DNA from: an uncultured Fretibacterium sp.
Lineage (GTDB): Bacteria; Synergistota; Synergistia; Synergistales; Aminobacteriaceae
DNA: 61,739 nucleotides
NCBI GenBank assembly: GCA_947168585.1
Contig: CAMVMK010000008.1
Span: 1 to 61,739, forward strand
Reading direction: 5' to 3'
The translations under genes and the position numbers were made by a program. How positions within the stretch are numbered: position 1 is the stretch's first letter; each line of letters begins with the position of its first letter. The notes below the pieces were generated by a model. It made no database searches, was not told where the DNA came from, and was given only the letters and a program-made list of their open reading frames with translations. Of this stretch, positions 41,186 to 49,647 are shown piece by piece.

Positions 41186-43408
41186 CTAACTCCTGCCTGC
41201 TCTTCTGTGTGAACGTGCGCTGCGTCTTTCTGCTCTTTCTGCTCTTGCGTCTCTTGAATCTTCCGAACGCGGTGAACGTCTTGAAGTTCTTGGCCGTCTT
41301 TCTACTTCGTGCTTAAGTTCTGAAGCTTGATTTTCAGTTTCCAAATCTTCGGCGTTTAATTCTTCGTCAGTCGGGACATGGACAGGTTCAGGAGCAGGAG
41401 CAATTTTTTTCTTGACGGGCTTCCACATTAAATCAGCAATTAATAACGATAAACACGCTAAAGGATTTTCAGAAGCATAATGAGAAAAACACCCGATAAT
41501 ATTTCTTGCATAGTCCGAATATTTTTTTTCTTCAAGAATTATTGCGAGTTCGTTCAAAGCTATAGAAGCAACGGCATTAGCTGACGGAACGGAATTATCT
41601 TCAGCCGATTTCATTCTTATAAAAATATTCGGAGCATCGGCAGCAGTCAAAAATAAACCGCCGTTTTTTTCGTCCCCAAATTTTTCTATCATAGTGTCAG
41701 CAAGTGATTGAGCTAATTTAATCCAATCGTTTAATTGACGTTCACCGGCGTTAAAATGTTTAGCAGCTTTGTAAAGTTCAATAATTCCCCACAGCAAAAA
41801 AGCATAATCTTCTGCTATTGCGTCAATGCCTGCATGTCCTTCGATCCAAGAACGCCGCCAATTATTATTATTTTTTTCTGGTAAATTTTTTTGTAAAAAT
41901 AAAGCAGCACGTTCGGCAATATCGCGCCATTCAGTCTGCTCAAAAGCTACAGAAGCACGGGCAAGAGCACCGATAGCGAGGCCGTTCCAATTCATTAAAA
42001 TTTTATTGTCGCTTGCAAGAGGATATCTTTTATCGCGGACTTCGAGCAAAGTTTTACGGCATTGAAATAATCTCCGTCCGACCTCCGCGCCTTTAATCCC
42101 ATAACGTTTAGCGAGTTCGTTGACGGTTGAGGCTTCATATAAAATATTCCAGCTCATTTGAGAGCCTGCTAATTCGCTTCCGAAATTTCCGCTCGGAAGT
42201 ACGGCATAAGCAGCGCAGAATAAACCTACATCGCTTTCGGGCAAAATTCTTTTTAATTCGTCTTCGTTCCAAAGATAATAACGTCCTTCACCGTCAGCAG
42301 TGTCGCCGCCTATTGCAGACCTGAAGCCCTGAGAATAAGCTGTGCTGTCTGAAAAATCGCGCGTTAAACAAAAAATTATATCTTCGGCCATTAATCTATA
42401 AAAAGAATTAGGATTGACTTCTTGAGCCCTGGTCGCTGTCAACAATAAAAGAGCCTGATCGCAAAGTAATTTTTCAAAATGAGGAACAAGCCAGCGCTCA
42501 TCAACAGAATAACGCGAAAATCCTCCGCCTAAATGGTCATGAATACCTCCGCGCCACATTCGTCTTAAAGTTATGTCGACCATTGTCATAGCGTCAGATT
42601 TATCATTTTTTGAAGCCCCGGAATTTTCATTCATTTGGCTCAATAAAAATAATAATTTATTAGGCTCGGGAAATTTAGGAGCTTTTCCGAAACCGCCCCA
42701 GCGAATATCAAAAATTCTGCGGATGTCGCTGAATGCTTCATAGGCTTTCATTTTTCCGATACGCGAGCCTGTACGAGTTTTTTCGCAGGAAAGAATTTCA
42801 AATTTTTCGCGTGTTAATCTTGTTAATTCGTCAGCATAACGTTCAATGTCTTCATGCTGCATTTTCCAGAGCCACTTAATACGCGGAATTAAATCAGTCA
42901 TGCCAGGCATTTGCCCCGTAGTTCTTTTAGGAAGCCAAGTAGTGCAGAAAAAAGGCCGCCCGTCAGGAAGCAGAAAAATATTCAGAGGCCAGCCCGCGCT
43001 CCCGTTTTGAAGCCTACAGACTTCCATAAATAAATTATCGAGTTCGGGGTGTTCTTCTCTGTCGACTTTAACGGGAATAAAAGCCTCATTAAGAAATCCG
43101 GCAACTTCAGCATTGCTGAAAGAATCTCTGTTCATTACTCCGCACCAATGTTCAGAAGAATATCCGATAGATAAAAAAATCGGCCTGTCTTCACGTTCAG
43201 CAGTGTCAAAGGCTTCCTGCCCCCAAGCGTACCAGCCTACAGGGTTTTTAGCGTGCTGTAAAAGATACGGACTTAACTCGCTCCCAAGATGATTAAACGG
43301 GATAAAATTTTTCTTTTCGGCTTTTACCGCAGTTTCTTCGGTGTATTCGCCGTAAGCCGCAAGATAGCCGAGTTCGTTTATAAAATTATTATTATTTTCA
43401 GCGGGCAT
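41186..43408 (-). CDS. YyaL-type thioredoxin-domain protein (DUF255)
   Basis: A 740-residue protein. N-terminal thioredoxin-like part: SPYLLQHAKNPVGWYAWGQE, EDRPIFLSIGYSSEHWCGVM, FIPVKVDREEHPELDNLFM and GWPLNIFLLPDGRPFF. The rest (about 230-660) is an alpha/alpha barrel as in glycosyl epimerases: GGFGKAPKFPEP, GGGFSRYSVDERWLVPHFEK and MNWNGLAIGALARA. The usual CHWCHVM redox motif reads EHWCGVM here, with one Cys lost. The end is a basic Arg/Ser-rich tail. Function of the family is not settled. Confidence 0.9.
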   Translation of the reverse strand: MPAENNNNFINELGYLAAYGEYTEETAVKAEKKNFIPFNHLGSELSPYLLQHAKNPVGWYAWGQEAFDTAEREDRPIFLSIGYSSEHWCGVMNRDSFSNAEVAGFLNEAFIPVKVDREEHPELDNLFMEVCRLQNGSAGWPLNIFLLPDGRPFFCTTWLPKRTTGQMPGMTDLIPRIKWLWKMQHEDIERYADELTRLTREKFEILSCEKTRTGSRIGKMKAYEAFSDIRRIFDIRWGGFGKAPKFPEPNKLLFLLSQMNENSGASKNDKSDAMTMVDITLRRMWRGGIHDHLGGGFSRYSVDERWLVPHFEKLLCDQALLLLTATRAQEVNPNSFYRLMAEDIIFCLTRDFSDSTAYSQGFRSAIGGDTADGEGRYYLWNEDELKRILPESDVGLFCAAYAVLPSGNFGSELAGSQMSWNILYEASTVNELAKRYGIKGAEVGRRLFQCRKTLLEVRDKRYPLASDNKILMNWNGLAIGALARASVAFEQTEWRDIAERAALFLQKNLPEKNNNNWRRSWIEGHAGIDAIAEDYAFLLWGIIELYKAAKHFNAGERQLNDWIKLAQSLADTMIEKFGDEKNGGLFLTAADAPNIFIRMKSAEDNSVPSANAVASIALNELAIILEEKKYSDYARNIIGCFSHYASENPLACLSLLIADLMWKPVKKKIAPAPEPVHVPTDEELNAEDLETENQASELKHEVERRPRTSRRSPRSEDSRDARAERAERRSARSHRRAGRS

Positions 43409-44058
43409 TATTTTTTATTATCTGCTTCAGCTATTTTTATTAATTCGCTCAAAGAGTCGATAGTTTTCCATGCTCCGAGCCTCTTAAAATCTTCAGCCGT
43501 GAAATTTCCTTTAGTAATTCCCACGCCTCGAACGTCAGCATTAACAGCCGTTTGAATATCTAAATCCGAATCGCCGATATAAATCGAATTTTCTTTAGAA
43601 ATTTTCAAGTCTTTCAAGAGCGCGTCAATCATAGCAGGGTCAGGCTTATAAGCTAAAGTCCCGTAAGGTTCGGCAGCTCCGACAATTCTTTCAAAATATT
43701 TATCGAGCCCTGTATTTTCGAGAGCAAGTCTCGGCCGTTCGCGGTTAGATACTACAGCGGTTTTAATATTCATCTCATGAAGTTTTAATAAAGTCGGCAC
43801 GGTGTCTTCAAAAGGCTTAATTAAAGTTTTTTCAAGTTCAGCACTTGCCTGACGGTATAATTTAATCCATTCGGGCTTGTAATCGCCGAGCAGACCGCGT
43901 GAAAATTCAGGTATCGGCATTGCAATATATTTCATAGTAAGTTCATGAGAGACTTTCGGCAATCCTTCATGTTCCGCAACGTAATTAAAACCGGCCATAA
44001 TTGCATAGCTCGAGTCAACTATGGTCATATCGTGGTCAAAAATCATTAAATCAATCAA
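43408..44058 (-). CDS. HAD-superfamily phosphatase (phosphoglycolate phosphatase-like)
   Basis: A 216-residue HAD hydrolase. Motif I FDHDMTIVDS, motif II AVVSNRERP, motif III Lys in YKPDPAMIDALLK, and motif IV YIGDSDLDIQTAVNA. Cap domain inserted after motif I, as in Gph/PGMB. Substrate not determined. Its start lies four bases after the BrnA copy A end and its stop abuts the YyaL-type gene. Confidence 0.9.
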   Translation of the reverse strand: MIDLMIFDHDMTIVDSSYAIMAGFNYVAEHEGLPKVSHELTMKYIAMPIPEFSRGLLGDYKPEWIKLYRQASAELEKTLIKPFEDTVPTLLKLHEMNIKTAVVSNRERPRLALENTGLDKYFERIVGAAEPYGTLAYKPDPAMIDALLKDLKISKENSIYIGDSDLDIQTAVNADVRGVGITKGNFTAEDFKRLGAWKTIDSLSELIKIAEADNKK

Positions 44059-44062
44059 TTAA

Positions 44063-44332
44063 TTAAATCACTGCTCCTTGCGCCTGCTGTTTAGCTACGT
44101 AATCTTTCAAGTAATCATTAACGAGAATACTTAATCTATTCCAGTAACCCTTGCCCGTATTTTTGAAATAGTTTAACGTATTTTTATTTATGTTCAGATA
44201 AATACTTTCATTTTCGGGCATTTCCCATAATACTTCGGAATTATTCAAATATTCTTCAGTAAATTCCGGAATATCTGAGCAGTCGATGTCTTCATCTTTC
44301 ATTGCTCTAAGTCGTTCAAAATCTGTTGCCAT
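44063..44332 (-). CDS. BrnA-type antitoxin, copy A
   Basis: An 89-residue protein: MATDFERLRAMKDEDIDCSD, then NKNTLNYFKNTGKGYWNRLS and ILVNDYLKDYVAKQQ. The C-terminal ribbon-helix-helix fits BrnA, which binds its operator and neutralises the BrnT RNase. Here the cognate brnT upstream is broken by a frameshift. It lacks the repeat-coded tail found in copies B-D. Confidence 0.85.
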   Translation of the reverse strand: MATDFERLRAMKDEDIDCSDIPEFTEEYLNNSEVLWEMPENESIYLNINKNTLNYFKNTGKGYWNRLSILVNDYLKDYVAKQQAQGAVI

Positions 44333-44609
44333 TTTTTCTCTGCCTCCTCGTAATAAGTTTTTCGTTCTGAAATTCTCGCCCTGCGCGCAGAAATTATCCG
44401 TCTTTTATTACCTCGCGGTGTATGAATTACAGTAATTTCCAGACCGTCTAAAATTCCTGTCGATACATTTCTTCTTCACCCCAATCCTCACGAGTATCTT
44501 GAGTAGCGTGAGTGAAGCCGTCAAAAATTTTCACAGCGTCAGCAAAATCAATTCCGTGTTTTTCGATATTAGCCTGCCGTTTATTTTCGTCCCATTCAAA
44601 CTGCAAATA
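44333..44609 (-). pseudogene. BrnT toxin pseudogene, copy A
   Basis: Starts at a TTG with FEWDENKRQANIEKHGIDFA, as in the intact BrnT. At ...DWGEE the frame is lost by a one-base deletion (GGTGAAGAAGAAATG), leading to a stop soon after. The next frame continues NVSTGILDGLEITVIHTPRG and ISARRARISERKTYYEEAEK. The same deletion is in copy C, so this toxin was dead before duplication. Confidence 0.88.
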
Positions 44610-44657
44610 TTAAATCACTGCTCCCTGCGTCTGCTGCTGAAAATAAAATAAAAATTC

Positions 44658-44684
44658 CTCACCCCTAACCCCTCACTCCTAACT
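44658..44684. repeat. 7-base repeat block in BrnTA array (copy B)
   Basis: CCTCACCCCTAACCCCTCAC then TCCTAAC on the plus strand; GTTAGGA/GTGAGGG units on the other. Flanked by direct repeats CAGCAGGCGCA / CAGCAGACGCA on the minus strand, which resemble a target-site duplication; copy A has the uninterrupted CAGCAGGCGCAAGGAGCAGT. Confidence 0.85.
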
Positions 44685-44943
44685 TTACTTGCGCCTGCTG
44701 TTTAGCTACGTAATCTTTCAAGTAATCATTAACGAGAATATTTAATCTGTTCAAATAACCTTTGCCGGTGTCTTTGAAATAATCAAAAACTTTTCCGTCA
44801 ATAGCTAAATTAGCAAATTTACTGCCGGGGTTTACCCATATTCCTTCCGTGTTATTCAAATATTCTTCCGTAAAATCGGGAAGATCCGAGCAGTCAATGT
44901 CCTCATCTTTCATAGTTCTAAGCCTTTCCCAATCTGTCGCCAT
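44665..44943 (-). CDS. BrnA-type antitoxin, copy B
   Basis: A 92-residue protein from MATDWERLRTMKDEDIDCSD (start 44943, inside the end of brnT). The DNA-binding end reads FKDTGKGYLNRLNILVNDYL. The last residues VKLGVRG are encoded by the 7-base repeat block that follows the AKQQAQ codons. Partner of the intact brnT directly upstream. Confidence 0.88.
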   Translation of the reverse strand: MATDWERLRTMKDEDIDCSDLPDFTEEYLNNTEGIWVNPGSKFANLAIDGKVFDYFKDTGKGYLNRLNILVNDYLKDYVAKQQAQVKLGVRG

Positions 44944-45220
44944 TATTCTTGGCCTCCTCTTCATAAAACGTTTTTCGCTCTTTAATTCTCGCACGACGTA
45001 CAGAAATAATACGTTCTTTATCTCCCCGCGTTGTGTGAACTACGGATATTTCTAAGCCATTCAGTAAACCGACGGAAACATATCTATCTTCTCCATAATC
45101 AGCTCTTGTGTCTTGAAATTTATAGACAAATCCGTCAAAAATTTTCACAGCGTCAGCAAAATCAATTCCGTGTTTTTCGATATTAGCCTGCCGTTTATTT
45201 TCGTCCCATTCAAACTGCAA
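44918..45220 (-). CDS. BrnT-type RNase toxin, copy B (intact)
   Basis: A 100-residue RelE-fold RNase. FEWDENKRQANIEKHGIDFA, DAVKIFDGFVYKFQDTRADY, and RYVSVGLLNGLEISVVHTTR with ISVRRARIKERKTFYEE, matching BrnT. It begins at a TTG. The Arg-rich late strand (RRAR) and the conserved H are catalytic in the family. Overlaps brnA by 26 bases. Confidence 0.9.
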   Translation of the reverse strand: MQFEWDENKRQANIEKHGIDFADAVKIFDGFVYKFQDTRADYGEDRYVSVGLLNGLEISVVHTTRGDKERIISVRRARIKERKTFYEEEAKNNGDRLGKA

Positions 45221-45228
45221 ATATTAAA

Positions 45229-45552
45229 TCACTGCTCCCTGTGCCTGCTGTTGAAAATAAAATAAAAATTTCTCACCCCTAACCCCTCAAACTCTACTTG
45301 CGCCTGCTGTTTAGCTACGTAATCTTTCAAGTAATCATTTACGAGAATACTTAATCTATTCCAGTAACCCTTGCCCGTATTTTTGAAATAGTTTAACGTA
45401 TTTTTATTTATGTTCAGATAAATACTTTCATTTTCGGGCATTTCCCATAATACTTCGGAATTATTCAAATATTCTTCAGTAAATTCCGGAATATCTGAGC
45501 AGTCGATGTCTTCATCTTTCATTGCTCTAAGTCGTTCAAAATCTGTTGCCAT
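45229..45552 (-). CDS. BrnA-type antitoxin, copy C
   Basis: A 107-residue protein nearly the same as copy A up to AKQQAQ, then VEFEGLGVRNFYFIFNSRHREQ-like residues read from a 7-base repeat block and its T-rich flank. The longer tail is a side effect of the insertion. The cognate brnT is broken. Confidence 0.83.
   Translation of the reverse strand: MATDFERLRAMKDEDIDCSDIPEFTEEYLNNSEVLWEMPENESIYLNINKNTLNYFKNTGKGYWNRLSILVNDYLKDYVAKQQAQVEFEGLGVRNFYFIFNSRHREQ
45272..45294. repeat. 7-base repeat block (copy C)
   Basis: CTCACCCCTAACCCCTCAAA then CTC. One unit shorter than copies B and D, changing the frame of the BrnA tail. Confidence 0.8.
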
Positions 45553-45829
45553 TTTTTCTCTGCCTCCTCGTAATAAGTTTTTCGTTCTGAAATTCTCGCC
45601 CTGCGCGCAGAAATTATCCGTCTTTTATTACCTCGCGGTGTATGAATTACAGTAATTTCCAGACCGTCTAAAATTCCTGTCGATACATTTCTTCTTCACC
45701 CCAATCCTCACGAGTATCTTGAGTAGCGTGAGTGAAGCCGTCAAAAATTTTCACAGCGTCAGCAAAATCAATTCCGTGTTTTTCGATATTAGCCTGCCGT
45801 TTATTTTCGTCCCACTCAAACTGCAAATA
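45550..45829 (-). pseudogene. BrnT toxin pseudogene, copy C
   Basis: Near-identical to copy A, with the same one-base deletion after DWGEE and the same trailing frame. It shows that copy A and C derive from one another by a duplication after the toxin had been lost. Confidence 0.88.
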
Positions 45830-45876
45830 TTAAATCACTGCTCCATGTGCCTGCTGCCGCTGAAAAAATAAAAATT

Positions 45877-45904
45877 CCTCACCCCTAACCCCTCACTCCT
45901 AACT
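45877..45904. repeat. 7-base repeat block (copy D)
   Basis: CCTCACCCCTAACCCCTCAC then TCCTAAC, same as copy B; encodes VKLGVRG at the BrnA end. Confidence 0.85.
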
Positions 45905-46160
45905 TTACTTGCGCCTGCTGTTTAGCTACGTAATCTTTCAAGTAATCGTTTACGAGAATATTTAATCTGTTCAAATAACCTTTGCCTGTGTCTTTGAAAT
46001 AATCAAAAACTTTTCCGTCAATTAACATAGACACGTGTTCGCTTCCCGGAACTCCCCAAATCCATTCATCTTTTCTCATAGATTCTTCAAGAGGCGGAAT
46101 ATCTGAGCAATCAATATCATCATCGGTCATATTTCTTAATCTTTCATAATCAGTCGCCAT
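45885..46160 (-). CDS. BrnA-type antitoxin, copy D
   Basis: A 91-residue protein from MATDYERLRNMTDDDIDCSD (start 46160). The central part is diverged (ESMRKDEWIWGVPGSEHVSM), while the end matches copy B, including the repeat-coded VKLGVRG tail. Pairs with the intact brnT upstream. Confidence 0.88.
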   Translation of the reverse strand: MATDYERLRNMTDDDIDCSDIPPLEESMRKDEWIWGVPGSEHVSMLIDGKVFDYFKDTGKGYLNRLNILVNDYLKDYVAKQQAQVKLGVRG

Positions 46161-46437
46161 TTCGTTTTTTAGCCTCCTCGTAATAAATTTCACGCTCTTT
46201 TACTCTTGCGCGTCTAACGGATATTATTCGCCGTTTGCCGTTTCTTGGCGTATAAATAACAGCAATTTCAAGCCCGTCTAAAAGTCCCACAGCTACAAAA
46301 CGTTCTTCTCCCCAATCCTCACGAGTGTCTTGAGTAGCGTGGGTAAATCCGTCAAAAATTTTCACAGCGTCAGCAAAATCAATTCCGTGTTTTTCGATAT
46401 TAGCCTGCCGTTTATTTTCGTCCCACTCAAACTGCAA
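46150..46437 (-). CDS. BrnT-type RNase toxin, copy D (intact)
   Basis: A 95-residue protein: same N-terminal 30 residues as the other copies, THATQDTREDWGEERFVAVG and IYTPRNGKRRIISVRRARVK. Overlaps brnA by 11 bases. Full-length and probably active. It begins at a TTG with a GGGAGCAGTG upstream. Confidence 0.9.
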   Translation of the reverse strand: MQFEWDENKRQANIEKHGIDFADAVKIFDGFTHATQDTREDWGEERFVAVGLLDGLEIAVIYTPRNGKRRIISVRRARVKEREIYYEEAKKRNGD

Positions 46438-46488
46438 ATATTAAATCACTGCTCCCTGCGCCTGCTGCCGCTGAAAAAATAAAAATTT

Positions 46489-46514
46489 CTCACCCCTAAC
46501 CCCTCACTCCTAAC
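46489..46514. repeat. 7-base repeat block at the array edge
   Basis: CTCACCCCTAACCCCTCACT then CCTAAC between the intact brnT copy D and the small membrane protein gene. Followed by the same T-rich/CAGC boundary as in the other copies. Confidence 0.85.
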
Positions 46515-46924
46515 TATTTTCTAACTCCTGCGCCGATATTTCTTAGCATATCATTGCGGCCTTGAACATTAAGATGATTGTCTGTTACGCCGGGCTGACT
46601 CCAGTAAGATTTTGCACGTGATGAGAAAGTACTGATCCAATTAATTCCAAACATATCAAGCAGCATAGTTATTCCGAAGAACAGCCACGCAACAACTGCA
46701 AGAGCAGCAATAATTTTGAAACTCGCGGTTATTGTTCTGTCGGCGGCCTGCTCTAATTTTTTAACTTCTTTCTCAGCTTCTTTAATTTCCTCGCGTGAAA
46801 GATGATTTTCTTTTTCTTCCCGTTTAATTCTAAAAATTCTCCAAAGAGTCGCTCCGCCCTGCGCCCACTGATAAAGTCCGAATAAAAAAATCGTAGCTCC
46901 TAAAAATCCTAAAAGAATCCACAT
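46514..46924 (-). CDS. Small two-span membrane protein
   Basis: A 136-residue protein. First hydrophobic segment at 1-16 (WILLGFLGATIFLFGLY), a charged coiled coil (EEIKEAEKEVKKLEQA), second span IIAALAVVAWLFFGITMLLD, and a polar tail. Function unknown. It is followed by a 7-base-repeat block and the BrnTA array and is divergent from cbiL. Confidence 0.7.
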   Translation of the reverse strand: MWILLGFLGATIFLFGLYQWAQGGATLWRIFRIKREEKENHLSREEIKEAEKEVKKLEQAADRTITASFKIIAALAVVAWLFFGITMLLDMFGINWISTFSSRAKSYWSQPGVTDNHLNVQGRNDMLRNIGAGVRK

Positions 46925-47015
46925 TAAAATTCAGCTCCTTTATATTAATTTTCGTGATTTTTACGTGATATTATAGCTTAAACAAAAATTTTATTATTTA
47001 GGCGGTGTCTTTAAC

Positions 47016-47696
47016 ATGAAAATTATTATCGCTGGCGTAGGACCGGGCAAAAATGATTTAATTTCTATCGCGGCTGTAAACGCAGCAAAAAATTCTGATT
47101 TAATTTTATTCCCGCGCTCTCATGACAGGCCGGGAGTAGCTGAAAATTTAATTTTGCAATATGTTTCGGATAAATTATTTTTCACGGTTTTATTCCCTAT
47201 GATTAAAGATTCAAAACGACGCAGAGAAATTATTTTTGAGCAGCTTGAAAAATTAAAATCAAAACTTCAGGAAGCTGAAAAAATTTTCTTCCCCGTCATC
47301 GGCGACTCAACTTTATATTCAACGGGAGCATATTTAATTGAAGAATTAAAAAAATTTTTCCCCGAAATTGAAATTGAATTTATACCGGGAATTTCGGCTC
47401 ATTCAGCGGCCTGCGCGTGCGCTAAAAAATTTATGGCGATGTCTGAAGAAATTTTTAGCGTTATTCCCGGCACTGCTGAAAGTAAAAAAATTTTGTCCGC
47501 GTTAAGTTCTTGTGATTCGGCAGCAATTTATAAGCCTACAGCACTGAAAAATAAAGAAATTTTCGAGTTCATTAAAACAAAATTCACGAAAATTATCCGC
47601 GTTGATTTCGCAGGACTTCCGAATGAAAAAATTTTTGAAGGCTCTCAGGCTCTCGAAAATATCAACGAATATTTATCAATTCTTTTATTAATGTGA
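47016..47696 (+). CDS. cbiL: Precorrin-2/cobalt-factor II C20-methyltransferase
   Basis: A 226-residue tetrapyrrole methylase. IIIAGVGPGKNDLISIAAVN start, the IGDSTLYSTGAYLIEEL motif, and EFIPGISAHSAACACAKKFM. The order and the DSTLYST word are typical of CbiL/CobI. It methylates C20 early in corrin building and complements cbiF and cbiG in the first half of the window. Ribosome site AGGCGG precedes the ATG weakly. Confidence 0.88.
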   Translation: MKIIIAGVGPGKNDLISIAAVNAAKNSDLILFPRSHDRPGVAENLILQYVSDKLFFTVLFPMIKDSKRRREIIFEQLEKLKSKLQEAEKIFFPVIGDSTLYSTGAYLIEELKKFFPEIEIEFIPGISAHSAACACAKKFMAMSEEIFSVIPGTAESKKILSALSSCDSAAIYKPTALKNKEIFEFIKTKFTKIIRVDFAGLPNEKIFEGSQALENINEYLSILLLM

Positions 47697-47815
47697 TATA
47701 ATTTCTTAATCAAAAATTTCAAATTAAAATTTCAAAAAATTTCCGGGAAAAATAATTTTATTATTACATTTATAACTACAAAAATCTTAAAATTTTTCAG
47801 TGTTCCCGCTAATTT

Positions 47816-48745
47816 ATGCTCACGAAAAAATTAAAAATGAATGATCTTTTGAAAGGCGAATTAAATTTAACTCTCGATATAATTTTCGGACTCTTAATCG
47901 GCGAGTTTTTCTTTAGGCTCGGCGTTGCTGATTTTATTCTGAAAAAATTTTCACGCCTGTCTGTCCGCAAGGCAGGCCTTAAAATTCCTCCCGTTACTGC
48001 CTTAGCTGTTGCTGTCAGTGCAGGATCTTCTAAAACAGGAGCAGCCTTGATAGCTTCAGCCTTAGAAAAAAATCAAATCTCTGAGCATGACGCTGTCTGG
48101 TCAGTCTTAATGCTTCCGTTCCCTTCGTATTTAAGACGTTGGCCGGGGACTTTTATTTTATCTGTGAGCATGGCAGGACGTGCCGGAGTTTTTTTCGCAT
48201 TGTCTTTAATTTTCCGCAGTGCTGCAAGATTTTTTTTCGCGCTTAAAAAGTTAAAAAATGTAGGAGTTAGTGGTGAGGAGTTAGGAATGAAAAACGAAAA
48301 AATTTTTTCTTATAAATTTTCTTCAAAGAAATTTTTTGCGAAATTAATTAAAACTCTTCCTTATGCGTGGATATTTTTCGCCCTGACTTATTCTCTAGTG
48401 CCGTTTATTAACAATTTTTTTGAAAATAATATAAAATTTCTTTCGTTCCTTCCTTTGTCAGGCTGGGCAGTCGCTGCGGGGTCAGTTGCTCATGTTACAT
48501 CGGCTCTCGCTCTTGCGGGCGGCGCATTAGCTTCAGGAGAACTCGACACGGCTCAGGCGGCTTTCGCTTTAATTTTAGGGAGCGGACTGGGAACAGCTAC
48601 GAGAATTTTAAGACAGAACGCCGGTTATTATTTCGGTTTATTTGCTCCGAAGACGGCGCGGAAAATGTTAGTAATGAATTTTTTTACTATAATGCCGTTA
48701 ATAATTTTGAATTTATTTTTTGCAAGTTTGGCACTTTTATTTTAA
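47816..48745 (+). CDS. Gate-domain (nucleoside recognition-like) membrane protein
   Basis: A 309-residue membrane protein with about eight spans. The repeated AVSAGSSKTGAALIASALE and the later AHVTSALALAGGALASGELD fit the Gate/nucleoside-recognition fold of uncharacterised transporters; some lie beside cobalamin genes. The middle part VGVSGEELGMKN is encoded by a 7-base repeat block inserted in frame (48261-48286), and RLSVRKAGLK by a short palindromic word (47957-47978). Start ATG at 47816 has no clear ribosome site, so a later ATG (47837) is possible. Confidence 0.75.
   Translation: MLTKKLKMNDLLKGELNLTLDIIFGLLIGEFFFRLGVADFILKKFSRLSVRKAGLKIPPVTALAVAVSAGSSKTGAALIASALEKNQISEHDAVWSVLMLPFPSYLRRWPGTFILSVSMAGRAGVFFALSLIFRSAARFFFALKKLKNVGVSGEELGMKNEKIFSYKFSSKKFFAKLIKTLPYAWIFFALTYSLVPFINNFFENNIKFLSFLPLSGWAVAAGSVAHVTSALALAGGALASGELDTAQAAFALILGSGLGTATRILRQNAGYYFGLFAPKTARKMLVMNFFTIMPLIILNLFFASLALLF
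48261..48286. repeat. 7-base repeat block inside a membrane protein gene
   Basis: TAGGAGTTAGTGGTGAGGAG then TTAGGA, read in frame as VGVSGEELG between transmembrane segments of the Gate-domain protein. Confidence 0.85.
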
Positions 48746-48785
48746 TATAAGCATTTAATATTTGAACTTTGAGCGAGGGATTAAA

Positions 48786-49622
48786 TTGAGTCTTACAGAA
48801 ATAAATATTTATACGCAAAACAAACAGATAATTTCTTTTATTAAAAATTTTTTGCGCGTCTGTAAATGTAACATTTTGTCCCCTGATAAAAAACCTGAGC
48901 CGAACGCGAAAAATATTTATATCATTCATAAAATGCCGGTAGAATTTTACGATAACGCTAAATATATCGTGCTTGCGGATAATCCTGCAGCCTTAGATTT
49001 TACTAAAATTGATTCTCTTTATGATATTTGGCCTGAAACTTTGACGATGCCTCTATTAAAATTTTTCTTAGGAAGACTTATCGAGCAAATTCACGGCGAA
49101 ATTCAAAAAGCTAACACCGAAAACGCCTTAATCGAAATGGCTCACCAAGATTATTTAACGGGCTTGGCCACACGCTGGTATCTTCATGAATATTTCCAGA
49201 ACAACGGAGACGAAGACAATTTAACCTGCATTTATTTCGACCTCGATAACTTCAAAGAAGTCAACGACACTTACGGACATCAGACCGGCGATAGAGTTTT
49301 AGCCGCGACCGCCGAAATTATGCTCAAAGATTTTTCTGACGGTTTCGTGGCTCGAATGGGCGGCGATGAGTTTATGGTCGTTCTTGCAGGAAAAAGAAAA
49401 GTTAAACAAGTTGAAGCTCAAGTAAACTCTTTCATGGGAAAACTTGCAAATTATTATTCTAATATCCCGACTATGAAAAATCTTTCAGTCAGTGCCGGAA
49501 TTGCTCAAAGATTAAACGGCGAAGATAAATCAATCGATACTTTAATCAACGAGAGCGATACAGCACTCTATGACGCTAAAAAAGCCGGTAAAAACTGCTG
49601 TAAAATTTATCAAAGAAGCTAA
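48786..49622 (+). CDS. Diguanylate cyclase (GGDEF)
   Basis: A 278-residue protein from a TTG start at 48786 (GAGCGAGGG upstream); the ATG at 48762 lies in the ribosome site region. The N-terminal 115 residues are a diverged receiver-like or sensor part. GGDEF domain: HQDYLTGLATRWYLHEYFQN, CIYFDLDNFKEVNDTYGHQT and ARMGGDEFMVVLAG. Active-site GGDEF is intact. No RxxD inhibitory site is seen. It makes cyclic di-GMP; the nearby flagellin and pilin genes are likely targets of that signal. Confidence 0.9.
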   Translation: MSLTEINIYTQNKQIISFIKNFLRVCKCNILSPDKKPEPNAKNIYIIHKMPVEFYDNAKYIVLADNPAALDFTKIDSLYDIWPETLTMPLLKFFLGRLIEQIHGEIQKANTENALIEMAHQDYLTGLATRWYLHEYFQNNGDEDNLTCIYFDLDNFKEVNDTYGHQTGDRVLAATAEIMLKDFSDGFVARMGGDEFMVVLAGKRKVKQVEAQVNSFMGKLANYYSNIPTMKNLSVSAGIAQRLNGEDKSIDTLINESDTALYDAKKAGKNCCKIYQRS

Positions 49623-49647
49623 GAAATTTAAGAAAGGAGACTTTCAC

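Noticed and set aside
44658-46514. CRISPR array reading of the regular repeats in this region
   Set aside because: The repeats are 7-base periodic blocks attached to duplicated BrnTA genes, about 600 bases apart; no short spacers or cas genes.
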